Shown piece by piece: positions 18,050-26,978 of a DNA stretch of 44,339 bases. The stretch's first letter is position 1, and the number at the start of each line of letters is the position of its first letter. The notes beneath the pieces are model-generated. The model did not search any database, had not been told where the DNA came from, and saw only the letters and a program-made list of their open reading frames with translations. Location of the stretch: NCBI GenBank assembly GCA_964601505.1, contig CAZRNR010000014.1:1-44339 (forward strand). The letters run 5' to 3'. The DNA comes from DRWZ01 sp964601505. Lineage in GTDB: Bacteria; Calescibacteriota; Calescibacteriia; Calescibacteriales; Calescibacteriaceae. The position numbers and the translations under genes were made by a program.

Positions 18050-18703
18050 ATGAATGTAGCTGCATTTTTTGATTTTGATTATGTTATTGTTGAAAAGGAC
18101 CTTTACCGGATGTTGGGAGAGGAGCTTATAAGGCGAGGAAAGGTTCCGCGTTTCCGCCTGTTTATATGGTATATTTGGCTTATAAAATATAGATTAAACC
18201 TCCTGAGTAGTGTCGATATAATAAAAGAGAATGTGAGAGATATTGAAGGAGAAAACGTCTCGCTCTTTTTTGATATTTCTCAGAGTATTTTTAAAGATGG
18301 GAAAAATAAAATTCTGCCTAAAGCTTTGGAACTTATAGATCAGCATAGAAAACTTGGACACAGGGTGGTTATACTATCTGGAAATTTTTCAATACTTATA
18401 AAACCTTTTGCTGAATATATAGGAGTAAAAGATATTGTTGCAATAGAGATTGAAACAAAAGACGGAAAATTCACTGGGAACGTGATTGAACCTATATGTA
18501 TAGGCAGAGGTAAAACATACTGGATGAGAAAATTTGCACGGGAAAACAAAATAGATCTTACAGAAAGCTATTTTTATACAGATAGCTTTTATGATCTTGA
18601 TACTTTGCTTTCTGTTGGTAATCCGGTAGCGGTTAATCCTGACCGCAATCTTGGAAATTTTGCCAGAGCAATGGGATGGAAAATAATAAAAACTCGTGTA
18701 TGA
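18050..18703 (+). CDS. HAD-IB-type phosphatase (SerB-like)
   Basis: A 217-residue haloacid-dehalogenase-superfamily hydrolase of the IB (SerB-like) type. Motif I is AFFDFDYVIVEKD with nucleophile D8 and acid D10; motif II is VVILSGNF; a Lys follows in GKTYWMRK; motif IV is YTDSFYDLDTL. The usual Gly-Thr after the second Asp is replaced by Tyr-Val, an unusual motif I. The overall layout resembles the 'HAD-IB hydrolase TIGR01490' group; the substrate is unknown (phosphoserine, a sugar or a lipid phosphate). TAAATT (18038-18043) sits 6 nt before the ATG with no Shine-Dalgarno. It leads a compact run of four genes coupled by ATGA or short junctions. Confidence 0.82.
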   Translation: MNVAAFFDFDYVIVEKDLYRMLGEELIRRGKVPRFRLFIWYIWLIKYRLNLLSSVDIIKENVRDIEGENVSLFFDISQSIFKDGKNKILPKALELIDQHRKLGHRVVILSGNFSILIKPFAEYIGVKDIVAIEIETKDGKFTGNVIEPICIGRGKTYWMRKFARENKIDLTESYFYTDSFYDLDTLLSVGNPVAVNPDRNLGNFARAMGWKIIKTRV

Positions 18704-19323
18704 ATTTCAGAACTGACATTGAATTTTATAAAAGAGTATATATTTCAGGCAAGACTCCCTGGCCTTCTGATTTTCCAGAGGAGCAGTTTGTTAGGTTTCT
18801 AAATGATTATCTCCGAGATTATAAACCTTGTGTTTGTGTTGATATGGGTTGTGGTGAAGGTAGACATGCAAAGCTTCTGAAAGATTTCTTCAAAGATTCT
18901 TTGGTTTTAGGTTTTGATGTTATAATGGAACCTCTGAAGAACGCAGTGAAGAAAGCAAATAATTCATATTTTGCTGTTGCAAATGTCTTTTTCATACCAG
19001 TAAGATCTGAGGTAGTAGATTTAGCTTTGGACTTTGGCCTGTTCCATCACGTGAGAAGAAAGGATGGAAGATATTATAAAGAGGAGTTAAATAGGATACT
19101 TAAGCCTCAAGGTATTTTCCTTATAGGGGTTTTCAGTGAGAAATTCAAGCATTACGAAGGTGAAAGAAGAAAAAGAGATTTTTTATTCCATAGAGGACAT
19201 TACGATAGGTTCTTTACTCCAAAAACACTTGAGCAAGAGTTTGATTTTTTGCAGAAGATAGAAATATGTGAATGGGGTAGAGGACTTGAGTGGTTCATAT
19301 ATGGAATTTTCAGGAAAAAATAA
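18700..19323 (+). CDS. Class I SAM-dependent methyltransferase
   Basis: A 207-residue protein with a Rossmann methyltransferase fold. Motif I is VDMGCGEGRHAKLL, motif II region LGFDVIMEPL, and motif IV LALDFGLFHHV, followed by ELNRILKPQGIFLIG. These fit the Methyltransf_11/25 groups. An earlier in-frame ATG at 18676 exists, but the ATG at 18700 overlaps the upstream stop as ATGA and the domain begins soon after, so I choose 18700. The substrate is unknown. It could act on a small molecule made by the neighbouring HAD enzyme, but nothing in the sequence proves it. Confidence 0.82.
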   Translation: MNFRTDIEFYKRVYISGKTPWPSDFPEEQFVRFLNDYLRDYKPCVCVDMGCGEGRHAKLLKDFFKDSLVLGFDVIMEPLKNAVKKANNSYFAVANVFFIPVRSEVVDLALDFGLFHHVRRKDGRYYKEELNRILKPQGIFLIGVFSEKFKHYEGERRKRDFLFHRGHYDRFFTPKTLEQEFDFLQKIEICEWGRGLEWFIYGIFRKK

Positions 19324-19329
19324 GCTTGA

Positions 19330-20100
19330 TTGAGACCAAATAATAATGATTTTATGCTCTCTTCAAAAATCTTGAAAAATATAGAGTTCAGAACAGTTGA
19401 AATTTTTGAAGAAGATGGCTTTGAGGAAATACATATACCTATTCTTGACTTCTCACCGGACAAAAGAGCATTACACATAAGAGAAGATTTTACATATGAA
19501 GTTGTAAAGTTGATTCAGGATAAGAAAGTTTATTACAGGGGAAATATAATCAGAACATCACAATTTGGCAAACCAAAGGAGATATATCAGATCGGATGCG
19601 AGATAGTCAGAAGTGTTAGTTTGAAAGAAAGCGATGTAATTGATTGTGCAAAAACATTGAATAGAGTTATTCAGGAGATAGAAAAAATTACTGATCAAAA
19701 AGTTTTACTTATGATAGGACATTATGGACTAACCACAAGTATTTTAAAGGACAGTTCAAATTTATTTTTCGTAAAAAACATAACAAAAATATCTGAACTT
19801 GTATCATCTGGGAAATTAGATCGAAGATTAGCAAGAATTTTTTTCAAAGTTGTTAAGGATTTAGACGAGATAAAAGCAGTTATCAAAGATGTTCCAGAAG
19901 ATATAGAGATATTTTCAAAAATTATAAAATCTCAGAAGGTATATAACCTATCGGAGAAAGTTGAAAAAGACTACTATGATGGGATAATATTTCACGGATT
20001 TTTGGAAGAAAGGAAAATTTTAGGTGGAGGTAAGTATAGGATTGATAGTAAAGAGGGTATAGGATTTTCTCTGAACCTGTTTTCTGTTGGAATAATCTGA
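19330..20100 (+). CDS. hisZ: HisZ-like ATP phosphoribosyltransferase regulatory subunit
   Basis: A 256-residue protein resembling the class II aminoacyl-tRNA-synthetase-like core of histidyl-tRNA synthetase, without the anticodon domain. The segments EDGFEEIHIPILDF, YEVVKLI, VYYRGNIIRTS and EIYQIGCEIV follow the HisZ/HisRS motif 2 layout, and the C-terminus has GGKYRIDSKEGIGFSLNLF. HisZ activates short-form HisG in histidine synthesis. At 256 residues it is shorter than usual HisZ (about 310-420), and no hisG or other his gene is in view. The start is either TTG 19330 or ATG 19354; neither has a clear ribosome site. Its TGA overlaps the next ATG by one base. Confidence 0.75.
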   Translation: MRPNNNDFMLSSKILKNIEFRTVEIFEEDGFEEIHIPILDFSPDKRALHIREDFTYEVVKLIQDKKVYYRGNIIRTSQFGKPKEIYQIGCEIVRSVSLKESDVIDCAKTLNRVIQEIEKITDQKVLLMIGHYGLTTSILKDSSNLFFVKNITKISELVSSGKLDRRLARIFFKVVKDLDEIKAVIKDVPEDIEIFSKIIKSQKVYNLSEKVEKDYYDGIIFHGFLEERKILGGGKYRIDSKEGIGFSLNLFSVGII

Positions 20101-20696
20101 TGGATTTACTTCAATTTATTGATATTCTTGGAACCTTCGTTTTTGCAATAACTGGAGCTATAAGGGGCGTGGATAAAAAATTGGATATCTTTGGGATATT
20201 TGTTTTAAGTTTTCTGACATCGGTTGGTGGTGGAACCATCAGAGATATACTTTTGAATGAGGTTCCATTTTACTTCAAAAAGGAGTACTATGTCCTACCT
20301 ATATTAGGTGGTGTTTTTTTCGTTCTTATTTTTAAAAGGATTTCCCGTTACAAAGATTTTTTGGTTTATCTTGATGCTTTAGGTCTTGGCGTATTCAGTG
20401 TGTCTGGATTTGATAAGGCTATGAGCTTAAATGTAGGATTTTTAGGCTCAATGATAAGTGGTCTTATAACTGGGATAGGTGGAGGTATAGTAAGGGATGC
20501 ATTAGTCAGGGAAATACCATTGGTATTTAGGAGAGAGATATATGCAACTGCGAGCCTGTTTGGACTTTTGCTCTTTTACATACTTGGAATTCTTCATGTT
20601 CAAAAGAGCATATCTGTGTGGATTTCTGTTCTTGCAATATTTTTCACAAGGGTCTTATGCTATAGGTTAGGTATAAATCTGCCAAGACCAAGGTGA
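20100..20696 (+). CDS. TRIC-family (UPF0126/YadS) membrane channel protein
   Basis: A 198-residue inner-membrane protein of about seven hydrophobic helices made of two homologous halves. Each half carries the signature SVGGGTIRDILL (near 40) or GIGGGIVRDALV (near 123). These repeats identify the bacterial trimeric intracellular cation channel family, older names UPF0126 or glycine transporter. The gene starts on the last base of the hisZ stop codon. It is convergent with the acyl-CoA ligase gene with no spacer at all: its TGA ends at 20696 and the opposite TAA begins at 20697. Confidence 0.93.
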   Translation: MDLLQFIDILGTFVFAITGAIRGVDKKLDIFGIFVLSFLTSVGGGTIRDILLNEVPFYFKKEYYVLPILGGVFFVLIFKRISRYKDFLVYLDALGLGVFSVSGFDKAMSLNVGFLGSMISGLITGIGGGIVRDALVREIPLVFRREIYATASLFGLLLFYILGILHVQKSISVWISVLAIFFTRVLCYRLGINLPRPR

Positions 20697-22511
20697 TTAT
20701 GATGTTTTGCTTTTGTACATTTTGTCTATAACATCTTTGTATTTTTGCATTACGGCTTTTCGCTTAACCTTTAGGGTGGGGGTTATAGTTCCATCTTCAA
20801 CTGTAAAGTCTTCTGGAATAATTTCGAAGTATTTTATACTTTCAAAAGAAGCAAGGTTTGAGTTCACTTCATCTATAACTCTTTGTATTTCTGATCTCAG
20901 CTCATTTGATTGTATTATTTTTTCGTAATCTGAACCTATACCTTTTCTTTCACCCCACTTTATGACTTCTTCTTTATTTAGAGTAACGAGAGCTACACAA
21001 TATGGTCTCATATCCCCTATCACGACGGCCTGGCTTATAAGCGGTAGTTTAGATTTTATGCTATTTTCTATTGGCGCTGGAGCTACATATTTTCCACCAG
21101 ATGTTTTTATAAGCTCTTTTTTCCTATCTGTGATTTTCAGGAATCCATCTTTGTCAAACTCTCCTATATCTCCCGTATGGAACCATCCGTCTTTTTCAAG
21201 AACTTCCTCTGTTTCTTTTGGTTTTTTCCAATACCCTCTCATTATGTTCGGACCGCGTGCGAGTATTTCTCCATCTTCCGCTATCTTTACCTCAACCCAT
21301 TTTAGAGGCTTGCCAACTGTTCCAAACTTGAATTCTTTTGTTGTGTTTATTGATATTGCCGGTGCTGTTTCTGTAAGCCCATATCCTTCAAGAATAAGTA
21401 ATCCACAAGCCCAGAAGAATTCCGCTATCTCTTTTGAGAGCGGTGCCCCTCCAGAAATAAAAAACCTTATCCTTCCACCCAATTTTTTGTGTAGCTTTGA
21501 AAAAACAAGCTTGTGCGCTATTTTGTGCTTTAAAGCTAAGCTAAAAGGTATCGTGCCTTCTCTTTTTGCCTCATTATACTTCCTACCAACATTTATTGCC
21601 CAGTTGAATATTTTAGCTTTTATGGGACTTGCTTGGCTCTCTGATTTGACCTTTGAATAAACTTTTTCAAAAACTCTTGGAACGGATGGAAAGACAGTTG
21701 GTTTGACTTCTACCAAATTATCAACTACTTTATCTATACTCTCAGCTATTGCCATATTAACACCGAATTTGGGATGTACAAATTCAACAGCTCGAGCGAA
21801 GGAATGCGCGAGTGGTAGAAATAATAAAACTGTATCATCTTGAACTATATCCCTTATTTCATATAGCATTTCTACTGTTGATAGATGATTTATGTGGGGT
21901 TGAACCACTCCCTTTGGAACCCCAGTTGTTCCTGATGTGTATACTATTGTTGCTATGTCGTCAAGTTTTGTATTTTCTATGTTCGATTGTATTATTTTTT
22001 CATTTTTCTGTAGATTTTCCTCACCTATTTTCTCAAGAGTTGAAAATCTTATCAGTACACCATCCTCTTCTACAGATTCGTCAAACGATATTATCTTGTT
22101 TACAAGAGGTATTTCTTTTATGTTTTGCTTCATTTCTTGTATTATAGCTGGATTTTCTGCGAAGACAATCACTGAGTCAGAATCATTTATGATATACGAT
22201 GATTGATTAAATGGAAGGGAGTGGTATATTGGAATTGAAACCCCCCCGGCCAGCATAGTTCCGATGTCTGTTATTATCCACTCTAACCTGTTGTATGAGT
22301 ATATTGATGCTCTATCTCCTTTCTTGAATCCAAGTTCTATCAACCCGCTTGCTATTTTCTTGGATCTCTCATAGAATTCCTTCCATGTTATTGATTTCCA
22401 TGAACCCCCATCTTTGTATGTATAAGCTATTTTATCGGGGGTTTCTTTTACCCTCCAGAGAAAAAGATCCGGTATGTTTCTGTATGGTATTTTTACTTCT
22501 TCCTTTATCAT
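20697..22511 (-). CDS. fadD: Long-chain fatty acid-CoA ligase, AMP-forming
   Basis: Activates fatty acids to acyl-CoA by an acyl-adenylate. The 604-residue protein has the P-loop YTSGTTGVPKGV (near 190), the linker motif GYGLTETAPAIS, and GWFHTGDIGEFDKDGFLKITDRKKELIKTSGGK split over the usual A7-A8 blocks, followed by the YVAPAPIE segment. The layout matches the FadD15/ACSBG-like bacterial group. AAGGAGG (complement of 22519-22525) lies 7 nt before the ATG. I see no TTGAAC-N4-GTTC site upstream, unlike the acyl-CoA dehydrogenase and thiolase. It very likely supplies those two enzymes. Confidence 0.94.
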   Translation of the reverse strand: MIKEEVKIPYRNIPDLFLWRVKETPDKIAYTYKDGGSWKSITWKEFYERSKKIASGLIELGFKKGDRASIYSYNRLEWIITDIGTMLAGGVSIPIYHSLPFNQSSYIINDSDSVIVFAENPAIIQEMKQNIKEIPLVNKIISFDESVEEDGVLIRFSTLEKIGEENLQKNEKIIQSNIENTKLDDIATIVYTSGTTGVPKGVVQPHINHLSTVEMLYEIRDIVQDDTVLLFLPLAHSFARAVEFVHPKFGVNMAIAESIDKVVDNLVEVKPTVFPSVPRVFEKVYSKVKSESQASPIKAKIFNWAINVGRKYNEAKREGTIPFSLALKHKIAHKLVFSKLHKKLGGRIRFFISGGAPLSKEIAEFFWACGLLILEGYGLTETAPAISINTTKEFKFGTVGKPLKWVEVKIAEDGEILARGPNIMRGYWKKPKETEEVLEKDGWFHTGDIGEFDKDGFLKITDRKKELIKTSGGKYVAPAPIENSIKSKLPLISQAVVIGDMRPYCVALVTLNKEEVIKWGERKGIGSDYEKIIQSNELRSEIQRVIDEVNSNLASFESIKYFEIIPEDFTVEDGTITPTLKVKRKAVMQKYKDVIDKMYKSKTS

Positions 22512-22599
22512 TTTTTCGCCTCCTTGTTTCTGCTTAACTAAAATAATTAGAAATAATTTAATAAAATATTCAGAAAATTCTTTATTTTTGTTGCGTGTT

Positions 22600-23262
22600 T
22601 CATTTATGCATTTCTGACCTCTTTTTTTCTATCCTTTGTTTTATCTCCTCAGCAATTTTCCCGTATTTGGTTTTTCGCAGCTCATCATCTTGGAATATCT
22701 GGTTTATTCTTTCTATTGAGGGTTCAAACATTTTCCTTCTTATGTAGAACTCTGCTATTTCAATGTGGTGTTGAGCGATGATTTCTAACATCTTCTGTTT
22801 TGTGCTTTCTATTTCCTTTATTCTTGGTTCATCTGGATGGTTTTTTATGAACATGGATGCAAGTTCTCTGACTTTTACTGCATATGTTATATCTCTGTCA
22901 GGTGTATCAACAAATTCAAGGTAGCATTTTATGGCCAGAAATAGCGCATCTGGTGCTTGAAAATGAGATCTATATCTTTGATAAAATGTTTCAAAGAGAG
23001 GTCCAGCTTCTGCATAGTTTCCTTTTTTCATCTTAACATAGGCTATTCCAAAGTTCGCCTGGGGCACATACTTTGATGTTGGGAAAAGTTCAATTATTTT
23101 TCTGAAATATTCTTCTGCTGTTTCAAGATCTGCAGTGAATATTCCTCCTTCTGTTTTCTTCATTGCTTCTTCATAGAGCTTTTCAGGTGTGTTTGGTGGT
23201 TCAGCAGTGGAGCATAATAAGAAAAGGAACAGAAGTGTGGATAGATAATAACTTTTCTTCAT
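22600..23262 (-). CDS. bamD: BamD-like outer-membrane assembly lipoprotein
   Basis: A 220-residue protein with a lipoprotein signal (MKKSYYLST, hydrophobic run, LFLLC with C17 as the lipidated residue) and TPR-like helical repeats. The sequence EYFRKIIELFPTSKY near residue 50, FETFYQRYRSHFQAPDAL, and the late segment HHIEIAEFYIRRKMFEPSIERI closely follow BamD, the TPR lipoprotein of the BAM complex that inserts beta-barrel proteins. This supports a two-membrane cell envelope. The ATG at 23262 comes 14 nt after the tRNA-Leu gene on the same strand, with no Shine-Dalgarno, so it may be transcribed from the tRNA promoter. Confidence 0.88.
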   Translation of the reverse strand: MKKSYYLSTLLFLFLLCSTAEPPNTPEKLYEEAMKKTEGGIFTADLETAEEYFRKIIELFPTSKYVPQANFGIAYVKMKKGNYAEAGPLFETFYQRYRSHFQAPDALFLAIKCYLEFVDTPDRDITYAVKVRELASMFIKNHPDEPRIKEIESTKQKMLEIIAQHHIEIAEFYIRRKMFEPSIERINQIFQDDELRKTKYGKIAEEIKQRIEKKRSEMHK

Positions 23263-23275
23263 TCAACATTTTTTG

Positions 23276-23358
23276 TGCCGAGGGCGGGAGTTGAACCCGC
23301 ACGGGGAAACCCCATCGGATCCTAAGTCCGACGCGTCTGCCAATTCCGCCACCTCGGC
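23276..23358 (-). tRNA. tRNA-Leu(UAG)
   Basis: The minus strand has acceptor GCCGAGG (23358-23352) pairing with CCTCGGC near 23283-23277. A long variable arm follows the anticodon stem TCGGA/TCCGA, which holds loop CTTAGGA, giving anticodon UAG. The T arm contains GGTTCAACTCC. The discriminator is A and CCA is not encoded. The long variable arm confirms a class II tRNA. The bamD-like gene starts 14 bp downstream on the same strand. Confidence 0.96.
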
Positions 23359-23519
23359 TCACATTAATTTTTATGTAAATAAATTAGTAAGTTATCATTT
23401 TATAGAAAAAATTATCGAACCTTTACTCCTGTATGAGGCTGAAAAAATTGTTACGTTACAAGATTTATTCTCAAGCACTTTATGCAATGAATATTATAAC
23501 TTTAAAAAATCAAAATCAA

Positions 23520-23948
23520 TCATTTTGATTTAAGTTTTTTGTAGAGTTTTGCCATATAGATTGCATTCCCAGCAAAATCATATCCTTTGTTTCCTAATTT
23601 CCCCCCAGCTCTATCTATTGCTTGATTTATGTTGTCAACTGTTAGTATTCCAAATATCACCGGCTTTTCTTTGCTGAGCATAGCTTCAACTATTCCTTTA
23701 ACTACGCCCTGAACAACTCCTTCAAAATGATAAGTCTCTCCTCTTATTATGCAACCAAGAGTAAGTATTGAATCAAACTTGTCAGCTATTATTTTTGCAA
23801 CTATCGGAATTTCAAATGATCCAGGAACTTCAAAAACCTCATACTCCACATTTTCCTCAGAAAATTTTTTTTTCGCTCCCTCAAGAAGAAGCTTCGTTAT
23901 GAATTCGTTGAATGTTGATAGAATTACACCAATTCTTATCTTTTCCAT
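23520..23948 (-). CDS. ribH: 6,7-dimethyl-8-ribityllumazine synthase
   Basis: Lumazine synthase condenses the pyrimidine intermediate with 3,4-dihydroxy-2-butanone 4-phosphate in riboflavin synthesis. The 142-residue protein shows STFNEFITKLLLEGA, the substrate loop FEVPGSFEIP, TLGCIIRGETYHFEGV with the catalytic His, FGILTVDN and the AGNKG-like region KLGNKGYDFAGNA. Length is near the family norm. I chose ATG 23948 (MEKIRIGVI); an upstream extension to 24005 would add 19 residues not seen in the family. It follows the glycosyltransferase operon on the same strand by 57 bp. No FMN riboswitch-like structure is seen, and no other rib gene is here. Confidence 0.94.
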   Translation of the reverse strand: MEKIRIGVILSTFNEFITKLLLEGAKKKFSEENVEYEVFEVPGSFEIPIVAKIIADKFDSILTLGCIIRGETYHFEGVVQGVVKGIVEAMLSKEKPVIFGILTVDNINQAIDRAGGKLGNKGYDFAGNAIYMAKLYKKLKSK

Positions 23949-24005
23949 AGCGTAAGATTTATTAGTTATTAGATAATAATCGTATGTGTAATGTGAAATC
24001 TTCAA

Positions 24006-26978
24006 TTAAATATAAAGATAATCAAATCTCGGTTCAAACTTTGATACCCACAAAGCAGTAAGAAATTTTTGAAGAAGATCATAGTTTGGGCTTATCAGAA
24101 GATTTATTTTCATTATTTTGTGATATGTTTCAATGGGGACTTTTTCTCCTCGTTTTGGTAATTCTATATTGTTCATATCTCTTATAAAGTCGTTTACAGA
24201 TTTAGCTAGGAGATTTTCAAGTTCCCTGTTCCTCCCTGTTTTTCCCTCAAGGAAATCGTATATTCCAAATATCACTGCTTTCAGACTCTTTTCAAAGTTA
24301 AGTTTCATCAATGTAAGGTAAATTTTCTCTATTTTATCAAAAATACCGAACATAGATTCTTTCTCGTATTTCCCTTTTTTTATGAATTCGTAATTGAAAT
24401 GGAGCATGCTTCTTATGAAATAGTAAAGATTTATCGGCTTTTCTAAAATTCCGTAATTTCCTTTAACCTTGTGATATATGAAGGTAAATGGTGTGTAGAT
24501 GGGATAGATACCGTTGTCTTTCAACCTTTCAAAAAATTCATTATCTTCAAAGTATAGAAAGAAATCTTCTCTGAAGAATCCAACTTTATCAAATATATCA
24601 GATCTCAAAAATATGTTAGCACCAGACAAAAATGCAGTTCTAAATAGTCCATAGTCTTCTTCGTCTTCAATACCAACCTCAGAGGCGATTTCCCCATTGT
24701 AATGAACCTTATCTGTTCCATATATTTTTATCTTGCAGGTTGATACTGGAACATCTGTGTAAAGTAGCGTCTTGAGTAGTTCAAATGGTGTATCTTTGTT
24801 TATGGCTGTATCTGGATTTAGTAGCCATATATATTCGGAATCAAGTTTTTCTCTTGCAAATTTTATTCCTACATTGCATCCGGCAGCAAATCCGTTATTT
24901 TCTGTTTCTATCGCGAAAAATTTATCTCCTAATTCCTTACCTATTTCCAAAACTTTATTAAATTCTTCTTTGTTTTCTGAATTATCAACGACTACGATTT
25001 TTATGTTTGGGTAATCCACTCTGATAATAGATGAGACAAGTTCTTTTAGATCATCTGAAGAATTATGATTGACAACAATTACAGAAATTTGAGGTTTTGA
25101 GTGGAGTTTTTTTGCCCTTTGAACGAAAAAATTTTTATCCTTTTGAGTATTAGAAAAATTGAAAAGAAATTTAAATCTATTCAATTTGAAAAATTTATAC
25201 GGTGCAAGATGTAAAGGAATATCAGAGAACAATTTTTCAGGAATTGGAACATTTCCATATCCGAATTTTTTTGAAAGTTTTTTTGCAAAGTTCAGGATTG
25301 ATATTTTGTTGACCTCATTACTACTTCTTTCACTTTTGAAAGAGACATGCCATATGTGTTTGATAAAGATTGATGGTATGACCATAGTCTTTAAACCTGC
25401 TTCTGACAACTTAAGACAGAAATCAAAATCTTCCATTCCAAGCATGAGATCTTCATCAAAGTAGCCTAATTTTTCAAGTATTTCTTTTTTTGTTGCTAAG
25501 CAAAATCCCGGTATAAACTTTGTTTCATTTTCAATTTCATCAAAGAAGTATCTTAACCAGGCGGGAGTAATTTCCCATATGATGTTTATATATTTTTTTA
25601 TGTCTGATTTATACATAGCAGAGTCACTTATTGGTCCCACTGCGCCAATTTCTTGGTTTTTTAATTTTTCATAAAATATATCAAGCCAATCTGGTGTTAG
25701 GACTTCTGTATCTGGATTCAAGAAAACCAGAAATCTGTTTTTGCTTATCTTTGCTCCGTAGTTTGCAGCTTTGGTATAAAAGGTGTTTTCTTTATTAAAT
25801 ATACATCTGATTTTTGTATCGTTATATCTTTGAGCTATTTTTTTTAATATTTCTTGCGTTCCATCTTTAGAGAAGTTATCAATTACTATGATTTCATCTC
25901 CGTGTCTTAATGTTTTTATGAAACTCAAAATACATTTTTCAATAGTATCTTTGTTGTTATATGTCACTATTATTATTGAGAAAGGTTCTCTTGTTTTTTT
26001 CAGATTGATATATACTTTGTATGAAGCTTCTCTTTGTATTTCTCTTGCAAGTGTTAGAACCTCTTTATCTAAATTTTCAATGTATTCTTTTTTTTTGTTA
26101 TTTTGGATCGTGTTTTCAATTATGCTTTTCAGATAAAAAGCTTCACTTAATACATTTTCTAAAGCCTGAGATCTCTCTTCCTTTTTCAGATCAATTTCCA
26201 AGTATTTCAGGAAATCATCTGAGAGAAATATGAGCTTTTCCTTTATTCCCTCTATTTGTTTTTCTATATTGAGTTGCTCGTTATCATCTATTCGGAAACC
26301 AAAAAGTTTTTTTGATGATAGAAATATTTTCCCACCTTTTAAGATAGACATCCATAGGAACCAATCAAAATTTACTTTGAACTCAAAGTTTCTGAATTTA
26401 GGAAAAACTTTAACAACTTCGGTCTTTCTGAACATGGGAAAAGCGATGCAAATGTTTGCAGGAATTAATAAAGCTTCTTTTATAAAGTCCTTCCAATCTA
26501 ATATATTGTCATTGAATAATCTCTGGAAGTTTTTGTAATAAATTTTGAAAAATAAATCATTTATTATTGGATTAGCTTTTCTATCAATAAAAACCGTGTT
26601 TGAGCATACCATCTTTATATCTGGAGATAGCGAGAAGGATTTTTCAAATGTTTCTATGGCTTCTGGGGAAAGTAATATATCGTCTTTTCCCATTGGTCTA
26701 ACCATATCTCCACTAGATATCTGAATAAGCTTTTTGTAGTTTTCAGCTGATCCTATATTCTTCTCATTCTTTATGTATTTTATGAAAGGATAATTTTTCT
26801 GAAATTCCGATACAACCTTGAAATTTTCATCACTTTGCGGATTGTCATCTCCAATTATGATTTCATCGGGCAATCTTGTTTGTGAGATGATTGATTCAAT
26901 CGCTTGCTTTAGATATTTTGGACGATTGTATGCTGGAATGACTATGGATATCCTTTTTTTTGTTTTGTTCTCTAACAT
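24006..26978 (-). CDS. Triple-domain family 2 glycosyltransferase
   Basis: A 990-residue protein that carries three GT2-type domains in tandem. Domain 1 (about 10-235) starts ISIVIPAYNRPKYLKQAIES with IGDDN and a GKDD nucleotide-binding motif. Domain 2 (about 332-545) starts FSIIIVTYNNKDTIEKC with IDNFSKDGT and LNPDTEV. Domain 3 (about 630-860) starts ISVIVVNHNSSDDLKELV with VVDNSENK and LNPDTAI. A roughly 90-residue spacer separates domains 1 and 2. Domains 2 and 3 resemble rhamnosyltransferase-type enzymes. No membrane segment is seen, so it acts at the cytoplasmic face on a glycan or polypeptide acceptor. The ATG follows the upstream stop directly as TAAATG, so the genes are coupled. Confidence 0.9.
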   Translation of the reverse strand: MLENKTKKRISIVIPAYNRPKYLKQAIESIISQTRLPDEIIIGDDNPQSDENFKVVSEFQKNYPFIKYIKNEKNIGSAENYKKLIQISSGDMVRPMGKDDILLSPEAIETFEKSFSLSPDIKMVCSNTVFIDRKANPIINDLFFKIYYKNFQRLFNDNILDWKDFIKEALLIPANICIAFPMFRKTEVVKVFPKFRNFEFKVNFDWFLWMSILKGGKIFLSSKKLFGFRIDDNEQLNIEKQIEGIKEKLIFLSDDFLKYLEIDLKKEERSQALENVLSEAFYLKSIIENTIQNNKKKEYIENLDKEVLTLAREIQREASYKVYINLKKTREPFSIIIVTYNNKDTIEKCILSFIKTLRHGDEIIVIDNFSKDGTQEILKKIAQRYNDTKIRCIFNKENTFYTKAANYGAKISKNRFLVFLNPDTEVLTPDWLDIFYEKLKNQEIGAVGPISDSAMYKSDIKKYINIIWEITPAWLRYFFDEIENETKFIPGFCLATKKEILEKLGYFDEDLMLGMEDFDFCLKLSEAGLKTMVIPSIFIKHIWHVSFKSERSSNEVNKISILNFAKKLSKKFGYGNVPIPEKLFSDIPLHLAPYKFFKLNRFKFLFNFSNTQKDKNFFVQRAKKLHSKPQISVIVVNHNSSDDLKELVSSIIRVDYPNIKIVVVDNSENKEEFNKVLEIGKELGDKFFAIETENNGFAAGCNVGIKFAREKLDSEYIWLLNPDTAINKDTPFELLKTLLYTDVPVSTCKIKIYGTDKVHYNGEIASEVGIEDEEDYGLFRTAFLSGANIFLRSDIFDKVGFFREDFFLYFEDNEFFERLKDNGIYPIYTPFTFIYHKVKGNYGILEKPINLYYFIRSMLHFNYEFIKKGKYEKESMFGIFDKIEKIYLTLMKLNFEKSLKAVIFGIYDFLEGKTGRNRELENLLAKSVNDFIRDMNNIELPKRGEKVPIETYHKIMKINLLISPNYDLLQKFLTALWVSKFEPRFDYLYI

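Noticed and set aside
23273..23533. 86-codon plus-strand frame beginning CRGRELNPHGETPSDP
   Set aside because: It is the antisense translation of tRNA-Leu, a well-known false protein.
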